From: Paenibacillus_Z sp042653205
Lineage (GTDB): Bacteria > Bacillota > Bacilli > Paenibacillales > Paenibacillaceae
Direction: 5' to 3'
DNA length: 64,000 nucleotides
Assembly (NCBI RefSeq): GCF_042653205.1
Contig: NZ_JBHSHY010000008.1
Span: forward strand, 62,001-126,000
In this document: one piece after another, positions 1-8,186 of the stretch
How positions within the stretch are numbered: position 1 is the first letter of the stretch
How the letters are laid out: every line of letters starts with the position of its first letter
Notes under the pieces: generated by a model
Told to the model about the DNA's origin: nothing
Database searches by the model: none
Seen by the model: the letters and a program-made list of their open reading frames with translations, nothing else
Translations under genes and position numbers: made by a program

Positions 1-786
1 CTCGGCGCCGATCCCGAGTTCCTGCTGCTGTCGGCTGCCGGCAAGGTCGTGTCGGCCGCCCGGTACTTGTCGGACGGCCACGGGGCAGGCTGCGACGCGG
101 TCGTCGTCGGCGGCGAGGTCCGCTACCCCGTCGCCGAGCTGCGGCCCGCGCCGTCGCCGACGCCGGAAGGCCTGGCGCGCAACGTGCGGCGGCTGCTGCG
201 CCAGGCCGCGCGGCGCATCCCGGACCGGCCGCCGCTGCGCTGGGCGGCCGGGGGCATGCCGGCCGCCGGGTTCTCGCTCGGCGGCCATCTGCATTTGAGC
301 GGCGTGCCGCTGACTGGCCGGCTGCTGCGCCAGCTCGACAGCTGCGTCGCGTTCCCGCTCGCGATGGTCGAATCGCCCGCGGAGCAGGCGCGGCGGCCAC
401 GTTACGGCGCCCTCGGCGATTTCCGGCTGCAGCCGCACGGCGGGTTCGAATACCGGACGCCGCCGAGCTGGCTCGTCTCCCCGCTCGCGGCGAAGGCCGC
501 GTTCGCGCTGGCGTTGCTGTGCGCCCGGGAAACCGCTGCGCTGTCCTACGTGCCGGCAGAGGAGGAGCGCTACGTCGCGGCCTACTACGCCGGCGATCGC
601 CGCGCGCTCGCCGGCTGTCTGGAGCGGCTCGCCGCGTCGATGCGGGCGACGCCGTCGTACGCGGAGCTCGGCAGATGGATCGAGCCGCTGCTAGGCGCGA
701 TCCATTCCGGCCGCACGTGGGACGCTGCGGCCGATATCCGCGACAAATGGCGCGTCGCTTCGGCGCCGCTCGCAAGCGCTCCATGA
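1..786 (+). CDS. Amidoligase-like protein (phiEco32 COOH-NH2 ligase type 2), 3' part
   Basis: The gene enters from outside the window; reading frame 1 is open from base 1 and ends with TGA at 784-786, so about 261 residues of the C-terminal part are present. The first visible residues read GADPEFLL, and further on come GGHLHLSG and FEYRTPPSWL. These are hallmarks I associate with the phage phiEco32-type amidoligase family, ATP-grasp/glutamine-synthetase-fold enzymes thought to join carboxyl and amino groups. A similar gene is common before mutS in Paenibacillus as far as I recall; in Bacillus cotE holds that place. The substrate is unknown. The family call rests on motif resemblance only; the true start is not visible. 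Confidence 0.7.
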   Translation, partial: LGADPEFLLLSAAGKVVSAARYLSDGHGAGCDAVVVGGEVRYPVAELRPAPSPTPEGLARNVRRLLRQAARRIPDRPPLRWAAGGMPAAGFSLGGHLHLSGVPLTGRLLRQLDSCVAFPLAMVESPAEQARRPRYGALGDFRLQPHGGFEYRTPPSWLVSPLAAKAAFALALLCARETAALSYVPAEEERYVAAYYAGDRRALAGCLERLAASMRATPSYAELGRWIEPLLGAIHSGRTWDAAADIRDKWRVASAPLASAP

Positions 787-799
787 GGGGGCGCTTTTC

Positions 800-808
800 T
801 GCTATAAT
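800..808 (+). promoter_or_regulatory. Extended -10 promoter candidate for mutSL operon
   Basis: TGC followed by a perfect TATAAT at 803-808 forms an extended -10 element; it starts 14 bases after the stop of the preceding gene. No good -35 is seen 17 bases upstream, which extended -10 promoters can tolerate. Transcription would start near 815, about 43 bases before the mutS ATG. Confidence 0.55.
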
Positions 809-857
809 GGAGACCTGGTGTTGAATGCACGACATATTCGATTGTAGGAGGGGCCCC

Positions 858-3689
858 ATGACCGGCTACACCCCCATGATACAGCAATATTTGGCGATCA
901 AGGAGAACGCCCGGGACGCGATTCTTTTTTTCCGCCTCGGCGATTTCTATGAAATGTTTTTCGACGACGCGATCACCGCGTCGCGCGAGCTCGAAATTAC
1001 GTTGACCGGCCGCGAGGGCGGCGCCGACAAGAAGATTCCGATGTGCGGCGTGCCCTACCATTCCGCGGAAGGATACATAGCGAGACTGATCGAGAAAGGC
1101 TTCAAGGTGGCGATCTGCGAGCAGGTCGAGGACCCGTCCGCGGCCAAAGGCGTCGTCCGCCGCGAAATCATCCGCGTCGTCACGCCCGGCACCGTCATGG
1201 AGACGAAGTCGCTGGCCGAGAAGGCGAACAATTTCATCGTGTCCGTCTCGGAAGCGGGCGGAGTCTGCGGCGTCGCGGCCTGCGACCTGACGACGGGCGA
1301 GCTGTACGTGACGTCCTTCTCCGCGGCGGCGGAATCGCTGATCGACGAGATCAACGTCTACCACCCTTCCGAGATCGTCGGCGACGCGGCCGTGCTCGAA
1401 CGGCTGCGCGCGGCGGCGGCGGGCTGGAACCGGCCCGTCCTGTTCACGGACCGGGAACCGATGGCGGACGAGCCGCTCCGCGAACAGTTCGGCCAGCTGG
1501 AGCTCGAGGCGCTGAAGCCCGCGCGGCGCCGTGCGGTCAGCCTGCTCACAGGCTACCTCGACGAGACGCAGAAGCGCTCGCTCGCCCACGTTCGCCGTAT
1601 CTCGGAGTACGAGCCGAACCAATTCATGATTTTGGACCCGTTCACGCGGCGCAACCTGGAGCTGACGGAGACGGTGCGCGACCGCAGCAAGAAGGGCTCG
1701 CTCCTCTGGCTGCTCGATCGCACGCGTACGTCCATGGGCGCGCGGCTGCTGCGTCGCTGGATCGATAAGCCGCTGCTGTCGAAGGCGCTGATCGACGAGC
1801 GGCTGGAAGCAGTGGAGAAGCTGTACCTGAACTTTATTTTGCGCGACGAGCTGCGGCGGGAGCTGAACGAGATCTACGACTTGGAGCGGCTCGTCGGCCG
1901 CGTCGCTTATGGCAGCGCGAACGGGCGCGACCTGAACGCGCTCAAGACATCCCTGCAGCACGTGCCGCCGCTGGTTGCGCTGTGCGCGGAATCGGATTCG
2001 GCGACGCTGCGCAAGCTGACGGCCGGCGCGGACGATTGCGCGGACCTCGCCGCGATGATCGGGACGGTCATCGTGGACGAGCCTCCCGTATCCGTGCGCG
2101 AGGGCGGCTTGATCCGGGCGGGCTACGACGCCTACCTCGACGAGCTGCGGGAAGCGAGCGTGAACGGCAAGAAGTGGCTGGCCGAGCTGGAGCGCAAGGA
2201 GCGCGAGGCGACCGGCATCAAGTCGCTGAAGATCGGCTACAACAAAGTGTTCGGGTATTACCTGGAGGTATCCAAGGCGAACATCGGCAGCCTGCCGGAA
2301 GGCCGGTACGAGCGCAAGCAGACGCTGACGAACGCGGAGCGGTACGTGACGCCGGAACTGAAGGCGAAGGAGACGCTCATCCTCGAAGCGGAAGAGAAGA
2401 TGGTTGATCTCGAGTACGCCAAGTTCGTCGAGCTGCGCGATCATTTGACCGCGCATCTGCATCGCCTGCAGAAGCTGGCCGAGACGATCGCCGCGCTCGA
2501 CGTCTTCCAGTCGTTCGCCACGGTCGGCGCCGAGCAGCGCTACGTGAAGCCGAACGTGACGGAGCGCTATGACTTCGTCGTCGCCGAGGGCCGCCATCCC
2601 GTCGTGGAAGCGGTCATGGAGGGGGCGGCGTTCATCGCGAACGAGACGAAGCTCGCGCGAGGCGGCGCGTCCATGCTGCTCATCACCGGGCCGAACATGG
2701 CCGGCAAAAGCACGTACATGCGCCAGGTGGCGCTCATCGGCATCATGGCGCAGATCGGCAGCTTCGTGCCCGCGAAGCAGGCGGAGGTGCCGATCATTGA
2801 CCGGATCTTCACGCGTATCGGCGCGGCCGACGACCTGATCGGCGGGCAGAGTACGTTCATGGTCGAGATGAAGGACATCCAGACGATGACGGAAAAAGCG
2901 ACGGCCCGAAGCCTCGTCATCATCGACGAGCTCGGACGGGGGACGTCCACGGGCGAAGGCATGGCGATCGCGCAGGCGGTCATCGAGTTCGTGCACCACG
3001 AGGTCGGCTGCAAGGCGCTCGTCTCGACGCATTTCCACGAGTTGGCGCATCTCGAGGACACGCTGCCGCATCTGGCGAACGCCTGCATGGCCGTGCAGGA
3101 AACGGGCGACAACGTCACGTTCCTCCGGAAGCTGGTGCCGGGAGCGGCGGGCAGCAGCTACGGCATCTATTGCGCGCAGCTCGCGGGGCTGCCGGGCAGC
3201 ATTATCGAGCGGGCGTACACGCTGCTCGACCTGCACGAGGCGCGCGAATCCGCGTCCGCCGCGGCCGAAGGGCTGTATAACGGCGCAGCGGCGGGCCGCG
3301 GTCCTGGCCCCGCGCGATCCGCGCCGGCCAAGGCGCCGGACGAAGGCGCGGAGCGGCGGCAGGCGGCTGCGCTTGCCGGCGGGTTCGCCGATTGGGCCGC
3401 TGCCGCCGAGTCGGCCGCGTCCTACGCGGCTCCCGCGCAGGAGACGGCGGACGAACCCGCGGCTGAGGCGGATGAATCCGCCGCGCCGGCGGGCGCCGTC
3501 GTGCAGCTCTCGATCTTCGAGGAGCCCGCGCCCGTCGCGGCCGCTTCGGCCGATTCCGGCAAGGCGCGCCGAGGCAGTCCGCGCGCCGAGCATCTGGCCG
3601 ACCAGCTGCGCAAGCTCGACCTGTTCAACATGACGCCGATGCAGGCGATGCAGTGGCTGAACGACATGAAGCTGAAACTGAACGACTAG
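858..3689 (+). CDS. mutS: DNA mismatch repair protein MutS
   Basis: MutS recognises mismatches and small loops and recruits MutL. The product is 943 residues from ATG 858, chosen because AGGAGGGG lies at 846-853; an in-frame ATG at 825 has no ribosome site. The N-terminal mismatch-binding domain has the GDFYEMF motif, Walker A is GPNMAGKST near residue 611, and Walker B is IIDELGRGTST. The protein is longer than B. subtilis MutS (about 860) because an Ala/Pro-rich linker of roughly 90 residues follows the ATPase domain. After the linker come a beta-clamp binding motif QLSIF at residues 883-887 and a C-terminal helical segment of the oligomerisation type. It is first in an operon with mutL. 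Confidence 0.97.
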   Translation: MTGYTPMIQQYLAIKENARDAILFFRLGDFYEMFFDDAITASRELEITLTGREGGADKKIPMCGVPYHSAEGYIARLIEKGFKVAICEQVEDPSAAKGVVRREIIRVVTPGTVMETKSLAEKANNFIVSVSEAGGVCGVAACDLTTGELYVTSFSAAAESLIDEINVYHPSEIVGDAAVLERLRAAAAGWNRPVLFTDREPMADEPLREQFGQLELEALKPARRRAVSLLTGYLDETQKRSLAHVRRISEYEPNQFMILDPFTRRNLELTETVRDRSKKGSLLWLLDRTRTSMGARLLRRWIDKPLLSKALIDERLEAVEKLYLNFILRDELRRELNEIYDLERLVGRVAYGSANGRDLNALKTSLQHVPPLVALCAESDSATLRKLTAGADDCADLAAMIGTVIVDEPPVSVREGGLIRAGYDAYLDELREASVNGKKWLAELERKEREATGIKSLKIGYNKVFGYYLEVSKANIGSLPEGRYERKQTLTNAERYVTPELKAKETLILEAEEKMVDLEYAKFVELRDHLTAHLHRLQKLAETIAALDVFQSFATVGAEQRYVKPNVTERYDFVVAEGRHPVVEAVMEGAAFIANETKLARGGASMLLITGPNMAGKSTYMRQVALIGIMAQIGSFVPAKQAEVPIIDRIFTRIGAADDLIGGQSTFMVEMKDIQTMTEKATARSLVIIDELGRGTSTGEGMAIAQAVIEFVHHEVGCKALVSTHFHELAHLEDTLPHLANACMAVQETGDNVTFLRKLVPGAAGSSYGIYCAQLAGLPGSIIERAYTLLDLHEARESASAAAEGLYNGAAAGRGPGPARSAPAKAPDEGAERRQAAALAGGFADWAAAAESAASYAAPAQETADEPAAEADESAAPAGAVVQLSIFEEPAPVAAASADSGKARRGSPRAEHLADQLRKLDLFNMTPMQAMQWLNDMKLKLND

Positions 3690-3748
3690 CGCTCGGCTTC
3701 GAAGAAGCTAGGCGCGGTGACGATAACCAAGCAAGGAGGTACGGCGGC

Positions 3749-5974
3749 ATGAGCAAAATCCGCATATTGGACGAGCAGCTGGCGAACCAGATCGCCGCGG
3801 GCGAGGTCGTGGAACGGCCTTCCTCCGTCGTGAAGGAGCTGGTCGAGAACGCCATTGACGCCGGCAGCTCGACGATCGACATCGCCGTCGAGGAAGGCGG
3901 CCTGTCGCTGATTCGGGTGACGGACAACGGCTCCGGCATCGACGGCGACGACATCGAGACGGCGTTCTACCGCCATGCGACGAGCAAGATTTCGTCCGGC
4001 AAGGACCTGTTCCGCATCGCCAGCCTCGGTTTTCGCGGCGAGGCGCTCCCGAGTATCGCGGCCGTCGCGAAGGTGGAGTGCGTCTCCGCCCCGGACGCCG
4101 GCGGCCTCGGCCGCCGGCTCGTCATCGAAGGCGGCGCCATCGCGGCGAACGAAGCGGCGAACGCGCCGCAGGGCACCGATATCAGCGTGCGCGAGCTGTT
4201 TTACAATACGCCGGCCCGGCTGAAATACATGAAATCGATCCAGACCGAGATCGGCCACATCGCCGATTACGTGAACCGTCTGGCGCTGGCGCATCCCGGC
4301 ATCGCCTTCACGCTGAAGCATAACGGCAGCACGCTGCTGCGCACGCTCGGCAGCGGCGACCGGCTGCAGACGTTCGCGGCCATCTACGGCACGGCGACCG
4401 CCAAGGCGATGCTGCCCGTGGAGGGCGACCATCCCGACTATGAGCTGCGCGGCGTCATCTCCAAGCCCGAGCAGACGCGCTCGAATCGCAACGGCATCAC
4501 GATCGTCGTGAACGGGCGCTATATCAAGAGCTTCGTGCTGAACCAAGCGATGATGCAGGCGTACCATACGCTGCTGCCGATCAACCGGTTCCCGCTCGCG
4601 GTGCTGGAGCTTGGCATGCATCCGTCGCTGCTGGACGTGAACGTGCATCCGTCCAAGATGGAGGTCCGGTTCAGCAAGGAAGCGGAGCTCCGGGAATTCC
4701 TCGAGGACGCGATCCGGCGCGCGCTCGGCAAGCAGCGCCATATTCCCGGTCCCGCGGAACCGGCCGAACGGTCGAAGCCGGTCTTCGTGCAGGACCGGAT
4801 CTCATTCCATCAGCCGGAGCCGCCGGCCGGGACCGAGGCGGAGCTGAACGCTGCGAAGCAGCTGCTTCGCGAGGAAACGGGCATTCGGCGCGACCTCGGT
4901 TTGTCCGGCCCCGCGCCGTCGCCGTTTGGCCGGCCCCCCGCAGCGGCGGAGATCGCGGCCGCGCTCGACAAGGCGGAGCGCTCATTCGGCGCCGTCCCGG
5001 CGGAGGCGCCGTGGAGCGCCGCGCCCGTGCGGAGCCAAGCGGCCGCGCCCCGCTTCGCCGGCGACAAGCCGGCCGTTCCGCGCGACGCGACGGAACGGCT
5101 GTACGCGCCGCCCGGCGGGCGGGAGCCTTGGCGCGCGGCGGAGCAGCAGACCGGCGGCTATGCCGCGCCGGCTCCGGCGGAGACGCCGCGCGAGGCCGGG
5201 CGCCTGCGGCCGGAAGCGCCGCAAGCGCCGGACAGCCGCGAGTACGCCGCGCCGGCTCCGGGCGGCCCTGAGCGGCTGGACGCCGCGGAAGCGGACGGCG
5301 CGGACGTTCCGTCCGCATCTCCGTCCGCGGCTGCTGCATCGTCCGCCGACCCCAATCCGGAGCGGCCTGCGGTTCCAGCAGCCCCGGCGTTTCCGGAGCT
5401 GTACTGGATCGGCCAGCTGCATGGCACGTATATCGTCGCGCAGAACGAGGAAGGGCTGTTCCTGATCGATCAGCACGCGGCGCACGAACGCATCAACTAC
5501 GAATATTATTTGGATAAATTCGGCCGCCCTGAGCAGCCGAGCCAGCAGCTGCTCGTGCCGCTCACGCTGGAATTCACGGCGGCGGAGGCGGCGTCCCTGC
5601 AGGCGAAGCTGCCGATGCTGCGGGAAGCGGGCGTGGAGCTGGAGCCGTTCGGCGCCAATACGTTCCTCGTCCGTGCCTATCCGGAATGGCTGCCGGCCGG
5701 CGAGGAAGGGGACGTCATCGAGGAGATGGCGGACTGGCTGCTGCAGGAGCGCGGTGCCGTCGACATCGGCAAGCTGCGCGAGAAGTCGGCGATCATGTGC
5801 TCGTGCAAGGCGTCGATCAAGGCGAACGACCGGCTGACCCGCGAGGAAGGCGAGGGGCTGCTGCGCCGGCTCGCGGCGTGCGCGCAGCCGTACACTTGCC
5901 CCCACGGCCGGCCGATCGTCGTCCATATGACGACGTACCAGCTAGAGAAGATGTTCAAGCGGGTGATGTCATGA
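3749..5974 (+). CDS. mutL: DNA mismatch repair endonuclease MutL
   Basis: MutL couples MutS mismatch recognition to strand incision. The product is 741 residues from ATG 3749, directly after AAGGAGGT at 3733-3740. The N-terminal GHKL ATPase shows the ENAIDAG, DNGSGI and GFRGEAL motifs. The C-terminal domain carries the metal-dependent endonuclease motif DQHAAHERINYE at residues 574-585 and CPHGRP at 717-722, which identify the nicking form of MutL found in bacteria without MutH. The linker between domains (about residues 335-545) is long and very rich in Ala, Pro and Glu, making the protein over 100 residues longer than B. subtilis MutL (about 627). Its stop overlaps the next start by 4 bases. 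Confidence 0.97.
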   Translation: MSKIRILDEQLANQIAAGEVVERPSSVVKELVENAIDAGSSTIDIAVEEGGLSLIRVTDNGSGIDGDDIETAFYRHATSKISSGKDLFRIASLGFRGEALPSIAAVAKVECVSAPDAGGLGRRLVIEGGAIAANEAANAPQGTDISVRELFYNTPARLKYMKSIQTEIGHIADYVNRLALAHPGIAFTLKHNGSTLLRTLGSGDRLQTFAAIYGTATAKAMLPVEGDHPDYELRGVISKPEQTRSNRNGITIVVNGRYIKSFVLNQAMMQAYHTLLPINRFPLAVLELGMHPSLLDVNVHPSKMEVRFSKEAELREFLEDAIRRALGKQRHIPGPAEPAERSKPVFVQDRISFHQPEPPAGTEAELNAAKQLLREETGIRRDLGLSGPAPSPFGRPPAAAEIAAALDKAERSFGAVPAEAPWSAAPVRSQAAAPRFAGDKPAVPRDATERLYAPPGGREPWRAAEQQTGGYAAPAPAETPREAGRLRPEAPQAPDSREYAAPAPGGPERLDAAEADGADVPSASPSAAAASSADPNPERPAVPAAPAFPELYWIGQLHGTYIVAQNEEGLFLIDQHAAHERINYEYYLDKFGRPEQPSQQLLVPLTLEFTAAEAASLQAKLPMLREAGVELEPFGANTFLVRAYPEWLPAGEEGDVIEEMADWLLQERGAVDIGKLREKSAIMCSCKASIKANDRLTREEGEGLLRRLAACAQPYTCPHGRPIVVHMTTYQLEKMFKRVMS

Positions 5975-6741
5975 TCGTCACGACGCCGCAGAAGCCCGCG
6001 CCCGAGCAGACCGAATACGCGCGCAGCCTCGCGGAAGAGCTCGGAGCCAGGTTCGTTCCCCGGAAGCAGGATTCGCTCCTGCTGCTGAAGGCCAAGTACG
6101 AGGACGACCGCCTGCTTGTTGCAGACGACCGCGGACTGCGCTATTATGAGAACTCGGAAGACCCCCTTTATTTTCATCCCAGCATGGCGTACGTCCGCGT
6201 CAAGCGGATGCGCAAGGGCGAGGGGGACCCGCTGATCGCGGTCACGGGCTGCGAGCCCGGCGATACGGTCGTCGACTGCACCGCCGGACTCGGCTCCGAT
6301 TCGATCGTGTTCGCCTACGCCGTCGGCCCGGAAGGGGCAGTGACCGCGCTCGAGAGCGAGCGGGTGCTGTACACGGTCGTCCGCGAGGGGCTGCGTACGT
6401 ACCGGACGCAGCACGAGGATGTGAACGAGGCGCTGCGCCGGATCGCGATGCGGTTGACCGACCATCTGGCCTATTTGAAGACCTTGCCCGACAAGAGTGT
6501 CGACATCGTTTATTTCGACCCGATGTTCCGCCAGCCAGTGCACGATTCTTCGGCGCTTTCGCCGCTGCGGGCGCTGGCGAACGGCGGGGCGCTCGGCGAA
6601 GAATCGGTCCGGGAGGCGCTGCGCGTCGCCCGCAAATGCGTCGCGCTCAAGGAGCATGCGGAGAGCGGCGAGTTCGAACGGCTCGGCTTCGAATGCCGGC
6701 ACCGCAACAAAATCGCTTACGGAGTGATCATCCCGATATGA
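5971..6741 (+). CDS. Class I SAM-dependent methyltransferase, RsmJ-like
   Basis: Protein of 256 residues beginning at ATG 5971, which overlaps the mutL stop as ATGA, so it is translationally coupled. The SAM-binding glycine motif reads DCTAGLGSDS and the later acidic motif reads VYFDPMF. This combination resembles the RsmJ (DUF548) family, which methylates a guanine in 16S rRNA in enterobacteria. Whether this Firmicute homologue has the same target is inference. It sits between mutL and miaA and also overlaps miaA by 4 bases, suggesting co-expression with tRNA and rRNA modification. Confidence 0.8.
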   Translation: MIVTTPQKPAPEQTEYARSLAEELGARFVPRKQDSLLLLKAKYEDDRLLVADDRGLRYYENSEDPLYFHPSMAYVRVKRMRKGEGDPLIAVTGCEPGDTVVDCTAGLGSDSIVFAYAVGPEGAVTALESERVLYTVVREGLRTYRTQHEDVNEALRRIAMRLTDHLAYLKTLPDKSVDIVYFDPMFRQPVHDSSALSPLRALANGGALGEESVREALRVARKCVALKEHAESGEFERLGFECRHRNKIAYGVIIPI

Positions 6742-7745
6742 ATTCAGCAACCGAACCATCCGCGAAACCGAAGCTGCTCGCGCTGATCGGACCGACCGCT
6801 GTCGGCAAGACGCGCCTCAGCCTCGACATCGCCAAAGCGTGGAACGCGGAAATCATCTCGGGCGATTCCATACAAGTGTACCGGGGCATGGATATCGGCA
6901 CGGCCAAAATCAAGCCGGAAGAGCGGGAGGGCACCCCGCACCATATGATCGACATTTGCGACCCGGCGCACCCGTTCTCCGTGGCGGAGTTTCAGGAGCG
7001 CTGCGCGGTCTTGATCCCGGAGATCCAAAGCCGCGGCAAGCTGCCGTTCATCGTCGGCGGGACAGGCCTGTACGTGGAATCCGTCGCGTACGGCTACGGC
7101 TTCGCCGACGTCGGCTCCGACGACGCGTTCCGCGAGGAGATGGCGCAATTCGCGCTGAAGTATGGCGCCGAGGCGCTGCATGCCAAGCTGCGCGCCGTCG
7201 ATCCGCAGGCCGCCGAACGGCTGCATCCGAACGACCGGCGGCGCGTCATCCGCGCCCTGGAAGTCCATCATCTGACGGGCACGACCTTCTCCGAGCAGCA
7301 GGCGGGACAGAAAAAGACGTCGACCTTCGAACTCTGTATCATCGGTTTGACGATGGACCGGGCGGAGCTGTATGCCCGGATCAACGAACGGGTGGAGCTG
7401 ATGCTCGCGGAAGGACTGGTCGACGAGGTTCGCGGGCTGCTCGAGCGAGGCGTGCCGGCCGACGCCGTCTCCATGCACGGCCTAGGGTATAAAGAAATCG
7501 TGCCCTACCTGCAGGGGCACATCACGCTGGAGGCGGCGGTCGAGCTGCTGAAGCGCGACACGCGGCATTTCGCCAAGCGGCAGCTGTCCTGGTTCAGGCA
7601 TATGCCTGACATTAATTGGATTGATGCCGGTGAAAATTTTAACAAGAATTTGCAAACGATTCATGCTATAATAGCAGGAAAGTTTAGGATGGAACCCGAA
7701 TATACTGTTAATCAACCTTTTGACGATGGGGGTAACGCGCAATGA
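6738..7745 (+). CDS. miaA: tRNA dimethylallyltransferase MiaA
   Basis: MiaA transfers a dimethylallyl group to N6 of A37 in tRNAs that read codons starting with U. The product is 335 residues from ATG 6738 (ATGA overlap with the previous gene). The P-loop GPTAVGKT is near residue 17, followed by the family motifs SGDSIQVYRGMDIGTAK and GGTGLYVES. The C-terminal region has the conserved KEIVPYL and RDTRHFAKRQ segments that contact tRNA. Its length is slightly above the family norm because of a divergent tail. The 3' end contains a promoter-like element for hfq, and the stop overlaps the hfq start. Confidence 0.97.
   Translation: MNSATEPSAKPKLLALIGPTAVGKTRLSLDIAKAWNAEIISGDSIQVYRGMDIGTAKIKPEEREGTPHHMIDICDPAHPFSVAEFQERCAVLIPEIQSRGKLPFIVGGTGLYVESVAYGYGFADVGSDDAFREEMAQFALKYGAEALHAKLRAVDPQAAERLHPNDRRRVIRALEVHHLTGTTFSEQQAGQKKTSTFELCIIGLTMDRAELYARINERVELMLAEGLVDEVRGLLERGVPADAVSMHGLGYKEIVPYLQGHITLEAAVELLKRDTRHFAKRQLSWFRHMPDINWIDAGENFNKNLQTIHAIIAGKFRMEPEYTVNQPFDDGGNAQ
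7664..7672 (+). promoter_or_regulatory. Extended -10 promoter candidate for hfq inside miaA
   Basis: TGC-TATAAT at 7664-7672 lies in the last 80 bases of miaA, in a locally AT-rich patch. There is no convincing -35. Start of transcription would be near 7679, giving a leader of about 63 bases before hfq. Confidence 0.5.
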
Positions 7746-7981
7746 ACAAATCTATCAACATTCAGGACACGTTCCTGAATCAACTTCGCAAAGACAGCGT
7801 GCCGGTAACCGTGTATCTGACGAACGGTTTCCAGATCCGCGGTGTCATCAAAGCATTCGACAACTTCACGATCGTCATTGACAGCGAAGGCCGCCAACAA
7901 ATGGTGTACAAGCACGCGATTTCGACGTTTACCCCGCAGCGCAACGTCTCGCTCATGCAGGTTCAGGACAACGAAGCCTAA
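7742..7981 (+). CDS. hfq: RNA chaperone Hfq
   Basis: Hfq is a hexameric Sm-like protein that binds A-rich and U-rich RNA and can assist small RNA pairing. The product is 79 residues from ATG 7742, four bases before the miaA stop. Both Sm motifs are present: the first covers VYLTNGFQIRGVIKAFDNF, and the second contains the YKHAIST hallmark. The C-terminal tail is short, as in Gram-positive Hfq. The miaA-hfq order is conserved in many bacteria. Besides read-through from the mut operon, an internal extended -10 element suggests separate expression. A terminator follows at 8050. Confidence 0.98.
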   Translation: MNKSINIQDTFLNQLRKDSVPVTVYLTNGFQIRGVIKAFDNFTIVIDSEGRQQMVYKHAISTFTPQRNVSLMQVQDNEA

Positions 7982-8049
7982 GCCACTCTTCGGGCATGTT
8001 TGAAACCTTTTCGCGACATGCATCGTTTAATTGGATATCGGCACGATAG

Positions 8050-8082
8050 AGCAGCCTTGCATCCGTGCGGGGCTGCTTTTCC
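8050..8082 (+). terminator. Rho-independent terminator after hfq
   Basis: A 12-bp stem with two G-T wobbles, arms 8050-8061 and 8066-8077 around the loop TCCG, is followed by TTTT. It closes the mutS-hfq transcription unit. Confidence 0.8.
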
Positions 8083-8186
8083 GTTTGCGCGGAAATGCCC
8101 GTTTCGGGGCGGTCGTTGCCGTTTGTTTATGCATATAGGGCATAACTAGAGAGACAAGGCTTTCGAATTGGAGGGGATCTCAGCTT

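Noticed and set aside
585..3593. Long open frame on the minus strand opposite mutS (and similar long antisense frames opposite mutL, metH, mrfA, glnA and others)
   Set aside because: These arise from GC-rich codon structure. They have low-complexity Arg/Ala/His composition, no ribosome sites and no recognisable motifs, while the plus strand encodes known proteins.
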